From Lates calcarifer (Eukaryota > Chordata > Actinopteri > Centropomidae), in the NCBI RefSeq assembly GCF_001640805.2, contig NC_066848.1:23787012-23851011 (forward strand): a DNA stretch of 64,000 nt, given 5' to 3'. The translations under genes and the position numbers were made by a program. Positions 61,489-64,000 of this stretch are shown here, in pieces. The number at the start of each line of letters is the position of its first letter. Within the stretch, counting starts at the first letter, position 1. The notes under the pieces were generated by a model, which worked only from the letters and a program-made list of their open reading frames with translations, was not told the origin of the DNA and searched no databases.

Positions 61489-64000
61489 GGAATAGGAATA
61501 GTGTTTGAATGTTATCAGGTTTTTAAAGCAGAAAAAACTGCTGTTTTTAAAATTAACCAACTGTGTTGTAAAGAATGAAGAAGAACTTTAATCTTTGCAG
61601 ACCCCATAGGACACTGAAATCCAGAGTCAGGACAGTAAAACACATAACTTATAGCTTGTGTCATTAGAATCTATTCAGGTCAAGGGCTTATTATAAACTA
61701 TGATAGTGCAGATTATTCAGTTAAATTCTGTGATTATGATGTGGGACTGGGGTGTTTGGGGAGGTGGGATATCCTGAGCCAAACAAAACAATCCCAATCC
61801 TGAAACCATCTAAACAATGAGAGACCCAAATGTGTGTGGCAAGACTTTTCCTCATTAGGGCTATAGGCATGAAATCAGTCAGAGAGAAGACTGCCTTATT
61901 TAATGTTGAGTTTTGGAACAGAGGCAGGTATGAAATGTGGTTACTGATGCAAGAGCATTTTAGAACCAAAGGTTCCTGCTGATTGACATGTTGGTCATAC
62001 GATGGTTTTGGGAAACAGTCCTGCCCGCTCATCAAACACTGTAGCTGGAGTTCCACTGAGCAGCAAGCTGGACTGAGCTCACTTTGTTGTACAGGTGCTG
62101 TAAAGTGAAAATTATAATGTGAAGTGGGGGACAAGGGAGGAAACATTTTCTTTATCTTTTTTTTTATTTCCTTCTGAAATTCTGTGAGGTGACATTAGGG
62201 GCAAACACGAGAGGAGGACTGGCTGAAAAGGGCAGGGGTGGGTTAGGTTAGGTCACAGCAAGACCTGGAAACCACATATTTCAGATTGACTTGAAATGCT
62301 ATTAATAATAATAGCAGGCACAGCTCTGTATTTATCTGCTATATTTTACTGCCTACAAGTTGAAGGTAGCTGTACAGAAATATAGAGCAAAAAAAAAAAA
62401 AAAAAAGACTTGTTGGTAACTTGATATCTGTGAGAAACAATTAAAAAGAGAGAGGCTTTTTTAGTGACATCAAAACTCTCCTGTGAACTATGACTGGCAC
62501 CATGGAGGTCTACATAATGGGTAAATATACATTCACTTAGAAGTTTATAAGATACACCTAGCTAATAATAATAAAGTCTGATACATTTTGAAAGGACGCC
62601 ATGGTTACATCACTGCAGTTGTGCGTCCACAGCAGAAACAAGTGGAGTGAAACTAGCACGATCCCCCCGTTTCTAAATAATAACATCACTCAGTATTTAT
62701 AAGTATTTAATTAATGAATGGAATATGTGGTAATATTATATCTGTGATGTGACATCTACTTAACACTATGACTGGACACAAACTTAGCTAAGTATTGGGG
62801 CCACATTGTAAGTCATCCTCAGTCATTACAAGATGCACTTGTTTGAGCTAGGTGCACCTTATAAACTGACAAATGAGTGTAGTATCCAACAATAGGTCAA
62901 TGAAAAAGAAGATGCCTGCTCTTGTTTCAAAGGAAAGGGGGCAGTGTAATTTCTTCTTCAAAATGTAGGTTACTGGGACACAGCAAACTCTCTTTTTAAC
63001 CCTAGTCTCTGCTACAAAATTATAATATTAAACTTTCAGGTAGATAACTAGCTAACAAGCGAATCTAGTTTCAGAGTAAAAATTCTGCATCTGCTAGTGG
63101 AGGTTTCTGAAAGATACATGCTAGTCTGATTAAGCTATGTTACCTAGCTAGTTTTAGCAGCAATCACTGTTGCTTGCTTAGGCTGCCTCATTTTCTAAAA
63201 AAAAAAAAGTGAAGTTTTTGATCTATCATGTAATAATTTGAAGTCATTCTATGTAGCCTGATTATAAAATGTGTTGAAGAATTGATATTCCTTGAATTCC
63301 CTGTGACTCTCCTGTGCCTCATAACAAGCAAACATCAGTTTTTGAAAGGTAGAAAAGTCTCACTAACTTTTTTTCACATATGGTGTTGAATCCAAAATGC
63401 TTTTGCTTTTTCCCAGATGGGTTTGTGTCATGATGATTACCCACTCAGCATGGCTCTCTATTATCATATTAGCAACACAAACAACAAGTTAAGTTTAGGT
63501 GCAGTGCATGCAATAGATTAGAGTGCATTTTATGAACACTTTTCACTCAAGTACAAGTTCAAATATTTTATTTTTTCCTAAATTCAAATGGTATTTGAAT
63601 TTTCAAATTAAAAAGTGATAGCCCTATTTTGGTTTTATGGCGAACATACTGACATTTTTGACAAAATCATCCATGATAAGCCAGAACACCTCCAACATGG
63701 CTGCCACAGGATGTATTGTGTCACCTAAATGGCTTCTGCTTAACTGAACAAGGTGATTGGATGTGGACTGTGAATGAAGTTAATGTATCAGACACGTGAT
63801 GTGTGTTGCACTTTTTTGACAATCTATGTCTTCCGAGTTGAAAGCGCTGTCGGTTTCTTCAAATTATTGACATACATAATCTATAAGTGGCCAGGAACTT
63901 GCTTTGTCATGAACATGGTCGATTGTTCTCATGTTCTCTAACCTTGCAATAATTTGGCTAAATGACATGTAAAATTGAGCACTTGTATTTCATGGTATAC
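61489..64000 (+). other. ogfrl1: ogfrl1 3' UTR and downstream flank
   Basis: No coding sequence is visible. An ATTAAA at 62440-62445 follows an A18-type run (62391-62406) and is a possible poly(A) signal. The AATAAA at 62570 lies inside a miniature transposon (62530-62879). Beyond that the sequence is AT-rich with nothing recognisable. Confidence 0.5.
62530..62879. mobile_element. 350-bp miniature inverted-repeat DNA transposon
   Basis: The left end CATTCACTTAGAAGTTTATA (62530) and the inverted right end CACTCATTTGTCAGTTTATA match over about 29 bp with a few mismatches, continuing to the TACACC/TGCACC block. TA target duplications flank both sides (62528-62529 and 62880-62881). No ORF. The terminal sequence is that of a widespread teleost DNA element. 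Confidence 0.8.

Noticed and set aside
60865..61560. Long open frame (231 codons) on the minus strand over ogfrl1 exon 7
   Set aside because: It mirrors a GC-rich real exon on the opposite strand, has no recognisable domain and no splice context.
62570..62575. AATAAA as the ogfrl1 poly(A) signal
   Set aside because: It lies inside the 350-bp miniature transposon, so it is less credible than the upstream ATTAAA; neither is proven.
61489..64000. Search for a miR-30 precursor (the human miR-30a/30c-2 genes lie beyond OGFRL1)
   Set aside because: Neither the TGTAAACATCC seed region nor its complement was seen here; if conserved it lies right of the window.

Overview
This is a window of vertebrate nuclear DNA, almost certainly from a ray-finned (probably percomorph) fish. 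Only two protein-coding genes can be supported. Both are split into exons with canonical GT/AG borders, and the rest is AT-rich intron and intergenic DNA. That DNA is crowded with CA/TG microsatellites and worn transposon copies typical of teleosts: Tc1-like, hAT, piggyBac, tRNA-headed SINE and several unnamed dispersed families. There are no operons, bacterial features, CRISPR arrays, rRNA or tRNA genes.

Left half (1-33966, minus strand): the 5' portion of b3gat2, a Golgi beta-1,3-glucuronyltransferase that adds glucuronic acid in HNK-1-type glycan synthesis. Exon 1 (33433-33966) encodes the cytoplasmic tail, membrane anchor, stem and the UDP-GlcA-binding half up to the DDD metal-binding motif. 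Exon 2 (10685-10830) lies 22.6 kb downstream and carries a one-base insertion (10770) that breaks the frame. The catalytic 3' exon(s) are not visible and should lie left of position 1.

Middle (34.0-53.8 kb): a GC- and GA-rich b3gat2 5' flank, then about 19 kb of intergenic DNA. It holds a dead piggyBac copy (39475-41100), a SINE, several dispersed repeats, microsatellites and AT-rich stretches that could be regulatory.

Right part (53.8-61.5 kb, plus strand): a complete seven-exon ogfrl1 (opioid growth factor receptor-like 1), 399 codons, every splice junction in phase. An internally deleted Tc1-like element fills most of intron 5. The remaining 2.5 kb is 3' UTR/flank with a 350-bp miniature transposon.

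B3GAT2 and OGFRL1 are neighbours in the same divergent orientation in human 6q13, so the pair is conserved synteny and supports both names. No functional link between the two products is known to me. I found no convincing undescribed system. The most checkable observations are the b3gat2 frameshift, the AC...GT-paired ogfrl1 intron 2, the overlapping upstream ORF of ogfrl1 and several fold-back structures in transposon remnants.
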